From NCBI GenBank assembly GCA_016462905.1, contig JAEMSI010000002.1, positions 105,848 to 142,202 of the forward strand: a stretch of 36,355 nt of DNA, in the 5' to 3' direction. Below the pieces are notes generated by a model. That model saw only the letters and a program-made list of their open reading frames with translations, ran no database searches and had not been told where the DNA came from. Position 1 is the first letter of the stretch, and each line of letters starts with the position of its first letter. Shown here piece after piece: positions 19,337 through 29,190 of this stretch. This DNA is from Polynucleobacter sp. GTDB lineage: Bacteria; Pseudomonadota; Gammaproteobacteria; Burkholderiales; Burkholderiaceae. Position numbers and translations under genes: made by a program.

Positions 19337-20200
19337 ATGAATTCCGTAGCTTCTTCCCTGAATAACAGGGGTATCCGACTTTCAAATGCTTCCGTGCCAG
19401 TAGTGCATGAGGTGGAAATTATGGACGAGGCGGGTCGGAAAAAGACCACTTTTATCCCTGGAGAGCGTTCTTTAACGATTTATTTGGACAAGCGTGAGGT
19501 CGTTACCCTAATGACCCTTGGGGGAGCTCCTGAGGCCTTGGTTTTGGGTTATTTGCGCAATCAACGCTTAGTCGAGTTTCCAGAGGATATTGAAAGCATT
19601 CAAGTTGATTGGGAGACCGATTCGGCTGCAGTAAAAACCCGCCGCAGTCATGTTGATATTGATGCCTTAACTAGCAAGAGAGTGGTTACGACGGGTTGCG
19701 GGCAGGGGACGATGTTTGGCGGGTTGATGGATGAGATGGCGCAAATTAAGCTTCCTGACGGACCGCAACTGGGTGCCGAAGCAATTATTGACTTGCTTGA
19801 GGCCATTCGCAGCCATGAAACGATTTATAAGAAAGCGGGATCGGTACACGCCTGCGCTGTTTTTGAGAGACTCGGTGGCAATCAAGTCAGGTTACTGCAC
19901 TTAATTGAAGATGTAGGTCGACATAATGCGGTTGACTCGATTTCAGGCCTCCTTTGGCTTGAGGGGCGAGTTGGCAGAGATTTAGTGTTTTTTACAACAG
20001 GCCGTCTGACCTCAGAGATGGTCATTAAAGGCGCCCAAATGGGCATCCCATTCCTTTTAACGCGTTCTGGTGTAACCCAAATGGGCCTCAGTTTAGCTAG
20101 GGGTATTAATTTAACCTTGCTATCCCGTTGTTCAGGAAAACACTTCGAAATTTATAACGCCCCTGAGCGGGTGGTCTTACAATCTCGCCATGACAATTAA
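19337..20200 (+). CDS. fdhD: Formate dehydrogenase accessory sulfurtransferase FdhD
   Basis: FdhD delivers sulfur to the molybdenum or tungsten bis-MGD cofactor so that formate dehydrogenase becomes active. The 287-residue protein has [29 protein letters not shown], the Cys loop [12 protein letters not shown], then VHACAVFE and [14 protein letters not shown], all in order. Cys121 matches the essential first cysteine of E. coli FdhD, but the second cysteine of the C-x-x-C is Gly124 here. No formate dehydrogenase is in the window, yet the gene fits a cell that makes formate from oxalate 4 kb upstream. It overlaps dcd by 11 bp, so the two are cotranscribed. Confidence 0.94.
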   Translation: MNSVASSLNNRGIRLSNASVPVVHEVEIMDEAGRKKTTFIPGERSLTIYLDKREVVTLMTLGGAPEALVLGYLRNQRLVEFPEDIESIQVDWETDSAAVKTRRSHVDIDALTSKRVVTTGCGQGTMFGGLMDEMAQIKLPDGPQLGAEAIIDLLEAIRSHETIYKKAGSVHACAVFERLGGNQVRLLHLIEDVGRHNAVDSISGLLWLEGRVGRDLVFFTTGRLTSEMVIKGAQMGIPFLLTRSGVTQMGLSLARGINLTLLSRCSGKHFEIYNAPERVVLQSRHDN

Positions 20201-20756
20201 ATCTGACCACTGGATTCGCCGCATGGCCGAGCAAGGCATGATTAGCCCCTTTGAGCCTGGGCAAGTACGACAAAATGCGGTGGGCGACAAAATTGTGAGT
20301 TATGGCACCTCCAGTTACGGCTATGACATTCGTTGTGCCAACGAATTTAAGATTTTTACGAACATCAATAGTACGATCGTCGACCCCAAGCATTTTGATG
20401 AGAAATCGTTTGTTGATTTTAAAGGTGATGTTTGCATCATCCCTCCCAATTCATTTGCCTTGGCAAGAACGGTTGAGTATTTCAAGATACCCCGCAGTGT
20501 GCTGACGATTTGCGTTGGAAAAAGTACTTATGCCCGCTGCGGAATTATTGTCAACGTCACACCGTTTGAGCCAGAGTGGGAAGGTTATGTTACTTTAGAG
20601 TTTTCGAATACCACACCATTACCAGCGAAGATTTATGCGGGTGAAGGCTGTGCACAAGTTTTATTTTTTGAGAGCGATGAAGTGTGTGGCACCTCCTATA
20701 AAGATCGTGGCGGCAAATATCAAGGTCAGCAGGGCGTGACCTTACCTAAAACGTAA
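20190..20756 (+). CDS. dcd: dCTP deaminase
   Basis: Dcd deaminates dCTP to dUTP, the main source of dUMP for thymidylate synthesis in many proteobacteria. The 188-residue trimeric enzyme shows [37 protein letters not shown] with the catalytic Glu, and [20 protein letters not shown] followed by the flexible C-terminal lid [17 protein letters not shown], all matching the family. The start ATG 20190 lies within the end of fdhD (11-bp overlap). The next gene follows after 21 bp. Confidence 0.97.
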   Translation: MTIKSDHWIRRMAEQGMISPFEPGQVRQNAVGDKIVSYGTSSYGYDIRCANEFKIFTNINSTIVDPKHFDEKSFVDFKGDVCIIPPNSFALARTVEYFKIPRSVLTICVGKSTYARCGIIVNVTPFEPEWEGYVTLEFSNTTPLPAKIYAGEGCAQVLFFESDEVCGTSYKDRGGKYQGQQGVTLPKT

Positions 20757-20777
20757 TTTTTACGATTTCAGTTCAAG

Positions 20778-23033
20778 ATGAAATTTCGTTTTCCCATCAT
20801 CATCATCGACGAGGATTTTCGTTCTGAAAATATTTCTGGTTCAGGAATTCGTGATTTAGCGGTGGCAATCGAAGGCGAGGGCATTGAAGTCATTGGCCTA
20901 ACGAGTTACGGCGACTTAACTTCTTTTGCACAACAGGCTTCACGCGCTTCTTGTTTTATCTTATCGATTGATGATGAAGAATTTGATTCAAGCTTAGATA
21001 GCGAAGACAGTGATTTACCCGCCTTAAATAATTTACGCGCATTTGTAGTTGAGGTACGTAAACGCAACGAAGATATCCCGATCTTCTTGTATGGCGAGAC
21101 GCGTACTTCACGCCATATTCCGAATGATATTTTGCGTGAATTACATGGCTTTATTCATATGAATGAAGATACTCCTGAGTTTGTTGCGCGCCATATTATT
21201 CGTGAGGCTAAGGTCTATTTAGATTCCTTAGCACCCCCTTTTTTCAGAGCGCTTACGCACTATGCGTCTGAGGGTTCTTATTCTTGGCATTGTCCGGGTC
21301 ACTCGGGTGGAGTGGCTTTTTTGAAGAGCCCTGTAGGGCGGATGTTCCATCAATTTTTTGGTGAGAATATGTTGCGCGCCGATGTATGTAATGCGGTTGA
21401 AGAATTAGGGCAACTCTTAGACCATACAGGCCCCGTGGTTGAAAGTGAGCGTAATGCAGCGCGTATTTTTAATGCCGATCATTTATTTTTTGTGACCAAT
21501 GGCACCTCGACTTCAAACAAAATTGTTTGGCACTCCACGGTCGCTCCAGGTGATGTCGTTTTAGTGGATCGCAATTGCCATAAATCGGTGATTCATTCAT
21601 TGATGATGATGGGTGCAATCCCGGTATTTTTAATGCCGACTCGGAATCACTTGGGGATTATTGGCCCAATTCCAAAAGAGGAGTTTGAATGGGTCAATAT
21701 CAAAAAGAAAATCGATGCCAATCCATTCATTAAAGATAAAAATGTGGTGCCGCGGGTTTTGACATTAACGCAGAGTACCTATGACGGCATTATTTATAAC
21801 GTCGAGATGATTAAGTCGATGTTGGATGGCAAAGTCGACAGCCTCCATTTTGATGAAGCATGGTTACCGCACGCAGCATTTCATCCTTTTTATAAGGATA
21901 TGCATGCCATTAGTCAGAGCGGTTCACGCCCCAAGAAAAGTTTATTGTTCTCAACCCAGTCAACGCATAAATTATTAGCTGGTTTATCGCAGGCATCGCA
22001 GGTGCTTGTGCAGGATGCTGAGGAACGTAAGCTCGATCGCGATTGTTTTAATGAGGCGTATTTAATGCATACCTCCACTAGCCCGCAGTACGCCATTATT
22101 GCCTCGTGTGATGTGGCTGCGGCCATGATGGAGTCACCAGGTGGAACTACCTTGGTTGAAGAGTCGATTGCCGAAGCCCTGGATTTTCGTCGCGCAATGC
22201 GCAAAGTGGATGATGAGTTTGGTGCTGATTGGTGGTTCCAAGTTTGGGGTCCTGACGAATTGGCCGAGGAGGGGATTGGTGAGCGCGAGGATTGGATATT
22301 GGAGCCTAAGGCCAGTTGGCATGATTTTGGTAATCTCGCCAAAGATTTCAATATGCTGGATCCAATTAAGGCGACGGTAGTCACGCCGGGACTCGATATT
22401 GAAGGTAACTTTGGAGCGGTCGGAATTCCTGCCAGCATTGTGACAAAGTACTTAGCTGAGCATGGTGTGATTGTCGAAAAGTGTGGTTTATATTCTTTTT
22501 TCATTATGTTTACGATCGGAATTACCAAAGGACGTTGGAATACTCTAGTAACCGAGCTACAACAATTTAAAGATCACTTTGATAAAAATCAGCCCCTATG
22601 GAAAGTCTTACCTGATTTTGTAAAAAAACACCCCCGTTACGAACGGGTTGGCTTGCAAGAAGTTTGTTCGCAAATTCATGATTTTTATAAGGGCCGAGAT
22701 GTGGCGCGCATGACCACCGAAATGTATCTTTCCGATATGGTTCCAGCGATGTTGCCAGGCGATGCGTGGAGCAAAATGGCCCATAAAGAAATTGATCGGG
22801 TTGCGATTGATGATTTGGAAGGGCGGGTAACCGCAATGCTGGTTACTCCTTACCCTCCAGGGATTCCCTTATTAATTCCAGGAGAGCGCTTTAATCAACG
22901 CATCGTTGATTATTTACGCTTTGCGCGTGACTTTAATAAGCAGTTCCCCGGTTTTGAAACCGATATTCATGGTTTAGTGAAAACCGAGATGAACGGTCAG
23001 CAAGAATATTACGTTGATTGCGTCAAAGATTAA
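20778..23033 (+). CDS. Biodegradative-type arginine/lysine/ornithine decarboxylase
   Basis: A fold-type I, PLP-dependent basic amino acid decarboxylase of 751 residues. Residues 1-130 form the response-regulator-like wing domain (IIIDEDFRSENISGSGIRDL), then the catalytic core with SWHCPGHSGG, VTNGTSTSNKIV, LHFDEAWLPHAAFHP and the PLP lysine K398 in STHKLLAGLSQASQ, and the C-terminal domain with MLVTPYPPGIPLLIPGE. The length is nearer AdiA (755) than LdcI (715), so arginine is slightly favoured, but residues I can see do not settle the substrate. Betaproteobacteria often carry this gene after dcd, where it may supply polyamine precursors (agmatine or cadaverine) rather than acid resistance, since no antiporter is adjacent. 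Confidence 0.9.
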   Translation: MKFRFPIIIIDEDFRSENISGSGIRDLAVAIEGEGIEVIGLTSYGDLTSFAQQASRASCFILSIDDEEFDSSLDSEDSDLPALNNLRAFVVEVRKRNEDIPIFLYGETRTSRHIPNDILRELHGFIHMNEDTPEFVARHIIREAKVYLDSLAPPFFRALTHYASEGSYSWHCPGHSGGVAFLKSPVGRMFHQFFGENMLRADVCNAVEELGQLLDHTGPVVESERNAARIFNADHLFFVTNGTSTSNKIVWHSTVAPGDVVLVDRNCHKSVIHSLMMMGAIPVFLMPTRNHLGIIGPIPKEEFEWVNIKKKIDANPFIKDKNVVPRVLTLTQSTYDGIIYNVEMIKSMLDGKVDSLHFDEAWLPHAAFHPFYKDMHAISQSGSRPKKSLLFSTQSTHKLLAGLSQASQVLVQDAEERKLDRDCFNEAYLMHTSTSPQYAIIASCDVAAAMMESPGGTTLVEESIAEALDFRRAMRKVDDEFGADWWFQVWGPDELAEEGIGEREDWILEPKASWHDFGNLAKDFNMLDPIKATVVTPGLDIEGNFGAVGIPASIVTKYLAEHGVIVEKCGLYSFFIMFTIGITKGRWNTLVTELQQFKDHFDKNQPLWKVLPDFVKKHPRYERVGLQEVCSQIHDFYKGRDVARMTTEMYLSDMVPAMLPGDAWSKMAHKEIDRVAIDDLEGRVTAMLVTPYPPGIPLLIPGERFNQRIVDYLRFARDFNKQFPGFETDIHGLVKTEMNGQQEYYVDCVKD

Positions 23034-23046
23034 TTTCTTAAGACAC

Positions 23047-24468
23047 TTATTTTAAATCGGCGCGTGCTTTTTTAATCGCTGCTAATACTTGTTTTGGCGC
23101 GGTACCCCCAAGATGATGACGTGATTCGACTGAGCCTTGGGTGCTTAGTACCGCGAATACATCATTGCCAATGAATTTTTCTTGTTTACCTAATCCACAA
23201 GCCGCGCGTAACTCAGTCAAACTTAAATCGGCTAAATTACATTTCTTTTTGATGCAAAGTTTGACGGCTTGCGCAACTGCTTCATGCGCATCCCGAAATG
23301 GCAGCCCTTTTTTAACCAAGTAATCGGCTAAATCGGTTGCGGTTGAAAAACCTTCTTCAGCCGCCTTTTTCATCGTATCGGTTTTGACAATCAGATTAGG
23401 AACCAGGTCAGCAAAGATTTGTAAGGTATCTAATACCGTATTAGCAGCATCAAACAGAGGTTCTTTATCTTCTTGGTTGTCTTTGTTGTAAGCCAAGGGC
23501 TGAGCTTTCATTAAAGTCAGCAAAGCAATTAGATCGCCATTGACGCGCCCTGTTTTACCGCGCGCCAACTCAGGAACGTCCGGATTTTTCTTCTGCGGCA
23601 TGATTGAACTGCCTGTGCAAAAGCGATCTGGTAAATCGATAAAGGAAAAGCGGGGGCTGATCCATAAAATGAGCTCTTCCGATAAGCGGGAGATATGCAT
23701 CATGATAAGCGCGGCCGCCGCACAAAATTCAATCGCAAAGTCACGATCCGATACAGCGTCCAAGGAGTTATGGCAAACACCAGCAAAACCCAAAGCTTTA
23801 GCCACCTGCGCACGATCAATTGGGTAACTGGTACCCGCTAGAGCTGCGGCACCCAAAGGAAGTTGGTTAATTCGCTTGCGACAGTCTTGCAGGCGCTCGG
23901 TATCGCGGCTAAACATTTCGTAATAGGCCATCAGGTGATGACCAAAAGTAACGGGCTGAGCTACTTGTAAATGGGTGTGGCCTGGCATGATCGTAGCAGC
24001 GTGTTTTTCAGCTTGCTTGAGTAAGGCGCTGCGTAAGGCTTTGAGTTGTATCAAGATCTGGTCGAGCTCACCTCTTAACCATAAGCGGATATCGGTTGCT
24101 ACTTGATCGTTACGTGAACGCCCAGTATGCAATCGTTTACCAGCGTCGCCCACTAATTGTGTCAAACGCGATTCAATATTGAGATGGACATCTTCCAAGG
24201 CCAAATCCCACTGAAATTGACCTTTGCTAATTTCGTTACGAATTTGAGCCATCCCTTTTTTAATCGCTACCAGATCACTTTTGCTAATAATTTTTTGGGT
24301 AGCGAGCATTTCGGCATGGGCTAGTGAGCCATCGATATCGACCATGGCTAGGCGTTGGTCAAAATTCAGTGAGGCGGTATACCGTTGGACTAGAGCATTC
24401 ACTGGCTCGGTAAACCGGCCAGACCAGGCTTTTGACTTATTAGAAAGTGAATTTTTAGGTTTGCTCAT
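23047..24468 (-). CDS. argH: Argininosuccinate lyase
   Basis: ArgH splits argininosuccinate to arginine and fumarate, the last step of arginine synthesis. The 473-residue protein has [19 protein letters not shown] at its N-terminus, [36 protein letters not shown] with the catalytic His, and the flexible signature loop [16 protein letters not shown] that carries the catalytic Ser. I prefer ATG 24468 (MSKPKN) to a GTG two codons upstream. It is divergent from hemC with about 46 bp between the two start codons, so the promoters overlap. Its end is 13 bp from the convergent decarboxylase. Confidence 0.97.
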   Translation of the reverse strand: MSKPKNSLSNKSKAWSGRFTEPVNALVQRYTASLNFDQRLAMVDIDGSLAHAEMLATQKIISKSDLVAIKKGMAQIRNEISKGQFQWDLALEDVHLNIESRLTQLVGDAGKRLHTGRSRNDQVATDIRLWLRGELDQILIQLKALRSALLKQAEKHAATIMPGHTHLQVAQPVTFGHHLMAYYEMFSRDTERLQDCRKRINQLPLGAAALAGTSYPIDRAQVAKALGFAGVCHNSLDAVSDRDFAIEFCAAAALIMMHISRLSEELILWISPRFSFIDLPDRFCTGSSIMPQKKNPDVPELARGKTGRVNGDLIALLTLMKAQPLAYNKDNQEDKEPLFDAANTVLDTLQIFADLVPNLIVKTDTMKKAAEEGFSTATDLADYLVKKGLPFRDAHEAVAQAVKLCIKKKCNLADLSLTELRAACGLGKQEKFIGNDVFAVLSTQGSVESRHHLGGTAPKQVLAAIKKARADLK

Positions 24469-24514
24469 AATCACAGTATATTGGTGCCAAGATTGATTGC
24501 TTTATTCTATAGCC

Positions 24515-25480
24515 ATGTCACATAATTTATCGAATTCAGTTTCTGCGCTACCCCCTCCAAAAACCCTAGTGATTGCTTCACGAGAAAGTCGTCTAGCCAT
24601 GTGGCAGGCAGAGCATGTGCAGGCCTGTTTGCGTCAGCTTTACCCTGCTTGCGATGTGCGTATTTTGGGGATGACTACGCGTGGCGACCAAATTCTGGAT
24701 CGAGCGTTATCCAAGGTAGGCGGTAAAGGGCTTTTTGTAAAAGAATTAGAGACCGCATTAGAAGATGGTAGAGCCGACTTGGCAGTCCATTCTTTAAAAG
24801 ACGTTCCTATGACCATGCCCACTGGCTTTGATTTGTCTTGCATCATGGTGCGCGAAGATGCTCGCGATGCGTTTGTTTCCAATGACTATGCTAGCTTGGC
24901 AGATTTACCCCTTGGGGCGATTGTCGGAACCTCGAGTTTGCGACGTGAAGCTATCTTGCGCAAATCATTTCCCCATTTAGTCATTCATGCACTGCGTGGT
25001 AATTTGGATACGCGGATGAGCAAGCTTGATCGCGGTGATTACCAAGCGATTATTTTGGCAGCAGCAGGTTTAAAACGCTTAGGCATGGAATCGCGAATTC
25101 GTGCCTTACTGCCTTTTGATCCGCATACGCCAGCGGCTGGTCAGGGCGCTTTGGGTATTGAAACCTTAAGTAAGCGTAGTGATGTCAAGGCCTGGCTTGC
25201 ACCGCTCTATGACATGCCAACCGCTTTAGCGGTGACTGCAGAACGGGCTGTCTCCCGCAAACTCGGAGGTTCCTGTGAGGTTCCATTAGCTGCCCATGCA
25301 CAATGGAATAATTCCAATCAACTGGTGATGCATTCCTACGTTGCAAGCGTTGATGGTCAGCAGATTTGCTTGGCCAGTGGAGCGCGCTCAATAAAAGATC
25401 ACCATGAAGCTGAGGCATTTGGTTTAGCGATTGCGGATGATTTGTTAGCGCAGGGGGCAGCAGCCTTATTGCCGCATTAA
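24515..25480 (+). CDS. hemC: Porphobilinogen deaminase (hydroxymethylbilane synthase)
   Basis: HemC condenses four porphobilinogens into hydroxymethylbilane in heme and corrin synthesis. Hallmarks are [36 protein letters not shown], the catalytic [13 protein letters not shown] with its Asp, [22 protein letters not shown], and [12 protein letters not shown] with Cys254 for the dipyrromethane cofactor. I chose ATG 24515 (MSHNLS); an in-frame TTG at 24497 is possible but unlikely. The product is 321 residues. hemD follows directly; the pair is cotranscribed. Confidence 0.96.
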   Translation: MSHNLSNSVSALPPPKTLVIASRESRLAMWQAEHVQACLRQLYPACDVRILGMTTRGDQILDRALSKVGGKGLFVKELETALEDGRADLAVHSLKDVPMTMPTGFDLSCIMVREDARDAFVSNDYASLADLPLGAIVGTSSLRREAILRKSFPHLVIHALRGNLDTRMSKLDRGDYQAIILAAAGLKRLGMESRIRALLPFDPHTPAAGQGALGIETLSKRSDVKAWLAPLYDMPTALAVTAERAVSRKLGGSCEVPLAAHAQWNNSNQLVMHSYVASVDGQQICLASGARSIKDHHEAEAFGLAIADDLLAQGAAALLPH

Positions 25481-25501
25481 TTGCTTACCAATCGTTTAGG
25501 T

Positions 25502-26335
25502 ATGACTAAAAGCCCAACGATCCATCCCAACATCATTGTGACAAGACCGATTGGTCAGGCACGTCATTTAATCGAGGTTTTACAAAGGCAAATCGCTGGG
25601 TTAAACACGCCTGTCCAGATCATTAACTTACCCCTGTTGACTATTGTTCCCAAAGAGGATGAAAGCACTTTTAAAGACTTAACGAAAATTCTACCCGCAG
25701 TTGATTTGGTTGTTTTTGTGAGCCCCAATGCGGTCGAGTGCACGATGCGACTATTGGGCGATTTTCATCAGACTTGGAATGGATTAGCAAAGCGAAGTCT
25801 GCAGATTGGCGTCATGGGGGGCAGTAGCAAAGAGGCCTTACTCAGGCATGGCATTGCTGACCAAAACATCATTCTTCCGCCCGATTCAGCACGTTGGGAT
25901 TCGGAAGGACTTTGGGGCCAATTGCAAAATTTTCATTCTGACTGGCACGGTAAGTCAGTTTTATTTTTAAAAGGCGAGGGCGGACGCGAATGGTTGGCGG
26001 ACACCATGAGCTCCGCAGGAGTTGCTGTGTCAGCCATTTCGGTCTATGCCAGAATGCCCTTAAATGATTTAAGCCCCGCCTGGCGTCAATTGGATCAGGC
26101 ACCCGATACCGATTCAATTTGGGTCTTAACCTCATCGGAGGCGGTGCGATATTTAGCGGCATCGATTGCGCAAGGTGTATGGAGAAATGTCAGCAATTTG
26201 CGTAATTCCAGTGCTTTATGTTCTCATCCCAACATCGCTAGAGCGGCTCATGAAGCCGGTTTTGGCGAGGTAATGCAGTGCTCGCCAGGAGATGAAGCTA
26301 TCGCTCAAGCTCTTTTAACTTGGCTTCCAAAGTAG
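25502..26335 (+). CDS. hemD: Uroporphyrinogen-III synthase
   Basis: HemD cyclises hydroxymethylbilane with inversion of ring D. HemD sequences are poorly conserved; the assignment rests on IIVTRPIGQARHLIEVLQ at the N-terminus, VVFVSPNAVECTMRL, IGVMGGSSKEALLRHGI, SVLFLKGEGGREWLADTM, and VLTSSEAVRYLA near the C-terminus, and on its place right after hemC. ATG 25502 is preferred over the TTG at 25481 that directly abuts the hemC stop; TTTAGG precedes it weakly. The product is 277 residues. The last 38 bp overlap the 3' end of the convergent ubiC gene. Confidence 0.92.
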   Translation: MTKSPTIHPNIIVTRPIGQARHLIEVLQRQIAGLNTPVQIINLPLLTIVPKEDESTFKDLTKILPAVDLVVFVSPNAVECTMRLLGDFHQTWNGLAKRSLQIGVMGGSSKEALLRHGIADQNIILPPDSARWDSEGLWGQLQNFHSDWHGKSVLFLKGEGGREWLADTMSSAGVAVSAISVYARMPLNDLSPAWRQLDQAPDTDSIWVLTSSEAVRYLAASIAQGVWRNVSNLRNSSALCSHPNIARAAHEAGFGEVMQCSPGDEAIAQALLTWLPK

Positions 26336-26879
26336 GTAAAAAAATCTCATTTACCAGTAAAGGGTGATTTTTTAGTTGGTATAGGGTGCGTCTTGCCCAA
26401 AGCTTATTAGGCAGGAGCGGGTATTTTTTTTTACAACTTTGCCACAAGGGATGACTTTGTTTTAGACAAATCATTTCTCGTTCGTTGTAATGCTTTTTCC
26501 CTTTTTTGCGCGCAAATAATACTGCTCCTAATGGCCGTCTACCCAGCTTTAAAACAAATTGATTACTGCCGCTTGCGCTACTGACGGGAATGATGCTGCG
26601 AGCCAACACTAAAGGGGTTTGATCAGCACTTAATAGCACTTCTCGAACACGGCAGCGTCGCAGGGGCCTTTTAAAAAAATGGCGTTCGTTTTTTAATACG
26701 TTTTGATTGCGATCGACGAGTACTTGAACTGATAATTTATGATTCAGCTGCTGTTCTAATTTTGCAGTGAGTGAGCCGGTATCGGCGAGCCAAGTTTGCC
26801 AAAAACGTGGCGCACTTTGGAGTACGCCACGATTGGTATTTTTCCAAATCGATGGTGAGCGAGACTTCTGCTGCAACAT
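26298..26879 (-). CDS. ubiC: Chorismate lyase (UbiC-like)
   Basis: UbiC removes pyruvate from chorismate to give 4-hydroxybenzoate for ubiquinone. The 193-residue protein begins at ATG 26879, one base after the helicase stop, and fits the family length. Visible marks are WLADTGSLTAKLEQQ near the N-terminus, the Arg-rich VREVLL with expected substrate-binding Arg, ARSIIPVSS, LGRRPLGAVLFA and a final LLVNEIFLP with the usual C-terminal Glu. A longer frame starting at 26975 lies inside the helicase gene and is rejected. The gene overlaps hemD by 38 bp tail to tail. It is diverged for the family, so 0.85. Confidence 0.85.
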   Translation of the reverse strand: MLQQKSRSPSIWKNTNRGVLQSAPRFWQTWLADTGSLTAKLEQQLNHKLSVQVLVDRNQNVLKNERHFFKRPLRRCRVREVLLSADQTPLVLARSIIPVSSASGSNQFVLKLGRRPLGAVLFARKKGKKHYNEREMICLKQSHPLWQSCKKKYPLLPNKLWARRTLYQLKNHPLLVNEIFLPTLEAKLKELER

Positions 26880-26880
26880 C

Positions 26881-28239
26881 TTAGAACTTATTGAAGGATC
26901 TCCGCGCTGCTCCGCCACCAAACTTCGGTTTGCCCCGTTTGGCGCCAGGGCGATGTCCTGGCTTTTGTGAGCCATCGCCTTTTGGTTTTAATTGGGGCTC
27001 AAGTCCTGCAATCACAGAGGCCGCCATAGGTTGTTGAGTAAAGCGTTCAATCGCACGAATTTTGACGCGGTCACGATGTTCAGCCAAGGTCACTGCAATA
27101 CCATTGCGACCCGCACGTCCAGTTCTACCGATACGATGCGTATAGTCTTCTGGTTTCATGGGTAAGCCAAAGTTAATCACATGACTAATACCAGGCACAT
27201 CGATACCACGAGCAGCTACATCGGTAGCCACCAAAATACGCGTTTGACCTTTGCGTAAAGCGTCGAGTCGACGATTACGCACCGCTTGAGGCATAGCACC
27301 ATGTAAAGCACTAGCTTGATAACCATTAGCACGTAATGTGTCAGCAATCTTCTCGCTTTCGATCTGAGTGCTAGCAAAAACGACGGCTTGTTCTAAATCG
27401 GGGCTCGATAAAAGATGCTCTAACAAACGGTGTTTGTGTGCCACGCTGTCAGCCCAATGCAAACGTTGGGAAATATTCGCGTGCGCTTCGCCTGCATGAG
27501 ACAACTCGATGCGACCCGCTTGTTTTGTCATATTCGAAGCTAAGGACATTACTTTAGGTGCAAAGGTTGCTGAGAACATCAGAGTTTGTGCACGCTGTTT
27601 GCAGCATTTATCAATCGCAGCCAGGTCGTCTGCAAAGCCCATATCGAGCATCCGATCGGCTTCATCGATCACTAAATGCTGTACTAAATCGAGCTTGATG
27701 GCGCGGCTATTAAATAAATCGAGCAAACGACCAGGTGTAGCAACAACTAAGCCCGCACCTTTGATCGCTTGTATTTGTTTGCCGTAAGGCATTCCACCCA
27801 TTACGGTTGCAATGCGAAGGCCTTTAATGCCACGAGAAAGATTAATCGCATCGGCAGCCACTTGTTGAGCAAGTTCGCGAGTCGGGCAAAGTACCAATAC
27901 TTTGGGTTGAGCGCGTCCCGGTACAGGGCTAGCAGCGGGATTACTGGCTAATAATTTGTGTAAGAGGGGCAATAAAAAAGCAGCAGTTTTACCACTTCCC
28001 GTTTGGCTACTAGCCAGCCAATCGCCGCCATGCATAGCCGCAGGGATGACTTTGGTTTGAACGGGTGTCGGTTGTGTGAAACCCAAGGCGGCAACGTTTG
28101 CCAACAGTGGGGCTGCTAAGCCAAATGAGGCAAAGCCAGAATTCGAATCTTTAGTAAAAGATTCGCGAACTGATTCTTGTCCAATCTCAAGGTTGGATTC
28201 GCTGGGTGTTAGCGTAGATGTTTGATTCGTATATAACAT
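26881..28239 (-). CDS. DEAD-box RNA helicase (RhlE-like)
   Basis: An ATP-dependent RNA helicase of 452 residues for RNA folding, ribosome assembly or decay. Motifs in order are the Q motif GFTQPTPVQTKVIPA, motif I ASSQTGSGKT (76-85), PTRELAQQ, VATPGRLLD, the DEAD box VIDEADRMLDMGF (about 195), MFSATF, VATDVAARGIDVPG and HRIGRTGRAGRNG. A basic, Gly/Lys/Arg-rich tail follows (KPGHRPGAKRGKPKFGGGAA), typical of RhlE-type proteins that bind RNA nonspecifically. The start ATG 28239 gives a 35-residue low-complexity lead. A 232-bp leader lies between it and the divergent LeuE-like gene, and long leaders are common for cold-inducible helicases. The stop is one base from the ubiC start. Confidence 0.94.
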   Translation of the reverse strand: MLYTNQTSTLTPSESNLEIGQESVRESFTKDSNSGFASFGLAAPLLANVAALGFTQPTPVQTKVIPAAMHGGDWLASSQTGSGKTAAFLLPLLHKLLASNPAASPVPGRAQPKVLVLCPTRELAQQVAADAINLSRGIKGLRIATVMGGMPYGKQIQAIKGAGLVVATPGRLLDLFNSRAIKLDLVQHLVIDEADRMLDMGFADDLAAIDKCCKQRAQTLMFSATFAPKVMSLASNMTKQAGRIELSHAGEAHANISQRLHWADSVAHKHRLLEHLLSSPDLEQAVVFASTQIESEKIADTLRANGYQASALHGAMPQAVRNRRLDALRKGQTRILVATDVAARGIDVPGISHVINFGLPMKPEDYTHRIGRTGRAGRNGIAVTLAEHRDRVKIRAIERFTQQPMAASVIAGLEPQLKPKGDGSQKPGHRPGAKRGKPKFGGGAARRSFNKF

Positions 28240-28302
28240 GCAATACCATCCCCTCTCGGGAATGTCTCCGGTTGTTGCGCTGCTTTTGTATAGGGCAAGC
28301 GC

Positions 28303-28325
28303 GATGGTCTAGGGCATCGACCATC
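28303..28325. repeat. 7-bp inverted repeat in the helicase/leuE-like divergent region
   Basis: GATGGTC-N9-GACCATC is a perfect inverted repeat about 64 bp upstream of the helicase ATG on the minus strand, within the 232-bp gap 28240-28471. It could be a leader hairpin of the helicase mRNA or a protein site. The rest of the gap shows no gene, tRNA or terminator that I can recognise. Confidence 0.5.
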
Positions 28326-28471
28326 AGACAAGCGGCAGCGGGGAGAAGTTTTAACTCACTCTTGTTTACTTCACAAGATGCTTAACCAAGTCGCTGAAAT
28401 ATGTAAATTGCTGGGGACGATGTTTCAAAAAAGCCTCTTATTATGACACGTTTACTGATTATGATCCAGTA

Positions 28472-29149
28472 ATGCTTTACTTTCTTGATTGGGCACGCTT
28501 CGGAATTGTTGATTTACCCAGCTATTTACTGGGCACAATCATCATTGTCTTGCTCCCTGGCCCTAATTCCCTGTACGTGCTTACCGTCACCTCTCAACAG
28601 GGCTGGAAGGCCGGTTCTTGGGCTTCTTTAGGAATCGTTTTGGGGGATTCGGTATTAATGTTGGCAGTAGCTTTTGGGGCGGCATCGTTGTTGTTAGAAA
28701 TGCCCAAATTATTTTTAGCGATCCGTTGGCTTGGCGCCTTTTATTTGGCTTGGATTGGTTGGGGCTTAATCCAATCTGGCTTGAGTTCTTTAAAAATGCA
28801 AACCGAACCCGCAAGAAAAGTAAGGACTTCATCAATCGCAAACCAATTAATGCGATTGCACCCTCTTCTCGCTGCCTTGGGGCTTTCTTTAACCAACCCC
28901 AAAGCCATTTTTTTCTTCGTTTCTTTTTTTACTCAATTTGTCGATCCTAACTTTAATCAGCCAGCCCTTAGTTTTTTATATTTGGCCATCGTCCTGCAAA
29001 TCATTAGCATTGCTTATTTGTTGGTCTTAATGGTGTTGGGTCAGGGTTTGTTGGAACTATTTCGCGGGCATCCAAAGTGGTCAGCGGTCCTTTGGTTTGT
29101 GGTGGGTACTTTTTTTATTGCTGTTGCGATTCGTTTGTTGATAATCTAA
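28472..29149 (+). CDS. LysE/RhtB-family amino-acid exporter, LeuE-like
   Basis: A 225-residue inner-membrane exporter with about six membrane segments. The family signature appears as IIIVLLPGPNSLYVLTVTSQ near residues 23-42, followed by GWKAGSWASLGIVLGDSVLM, IRWLGAFYLAWIGW and LSLTNPKAIFFFVSFFTQF. The layout and the sequence LTNPKAI-FFVSFFTQFVD resemble E. coli LeuE, which exports leucine and related amino acids. The start is ATG 28472 without a clear ribosome binding site. msrA starts 41 bp downstream on the same strand. Confidence 0.88.
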   Translation: MLYFLDWARFGIVDLPSYLLGTIIIVLLPGPNSLYVLTVTSQQGWKAGSWASLGIVLGDSVLMLAVAFGAASLLLEMPKLFLAIRWLGAFYLAWIGWGLIQSGLSSLKMQTEPARKVRTSSIANQLMRLHPLLAALGLSLTNPKAIFFFVSFFTQFVDPNFNQPALSFLYLAIVLQIISIAYLLVLMVLGQGLLELFRGHPKWSAVLWFVVGTFFIAVAIRLLII

Positions 29150-29190
29150 TAAAATAATCACCAGTTCATGGTTTAGCACGAAAGATCAAA

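Noticed and set aside
21914..22528. 204-codon open frame antisense to the basic amino acid decarboxylase
   Set aside because: The sense strand holds a conserved, motif-complete enzyme; the antisense frame has a Ser/Pro-rich low-complexity composition typical of shadows.
26880..26975. Upstream extension of ubiC
   Set aside because: It lies wholly in the helicase gene, and the ATG at 26879 gives the normal chorismate-lyase length.
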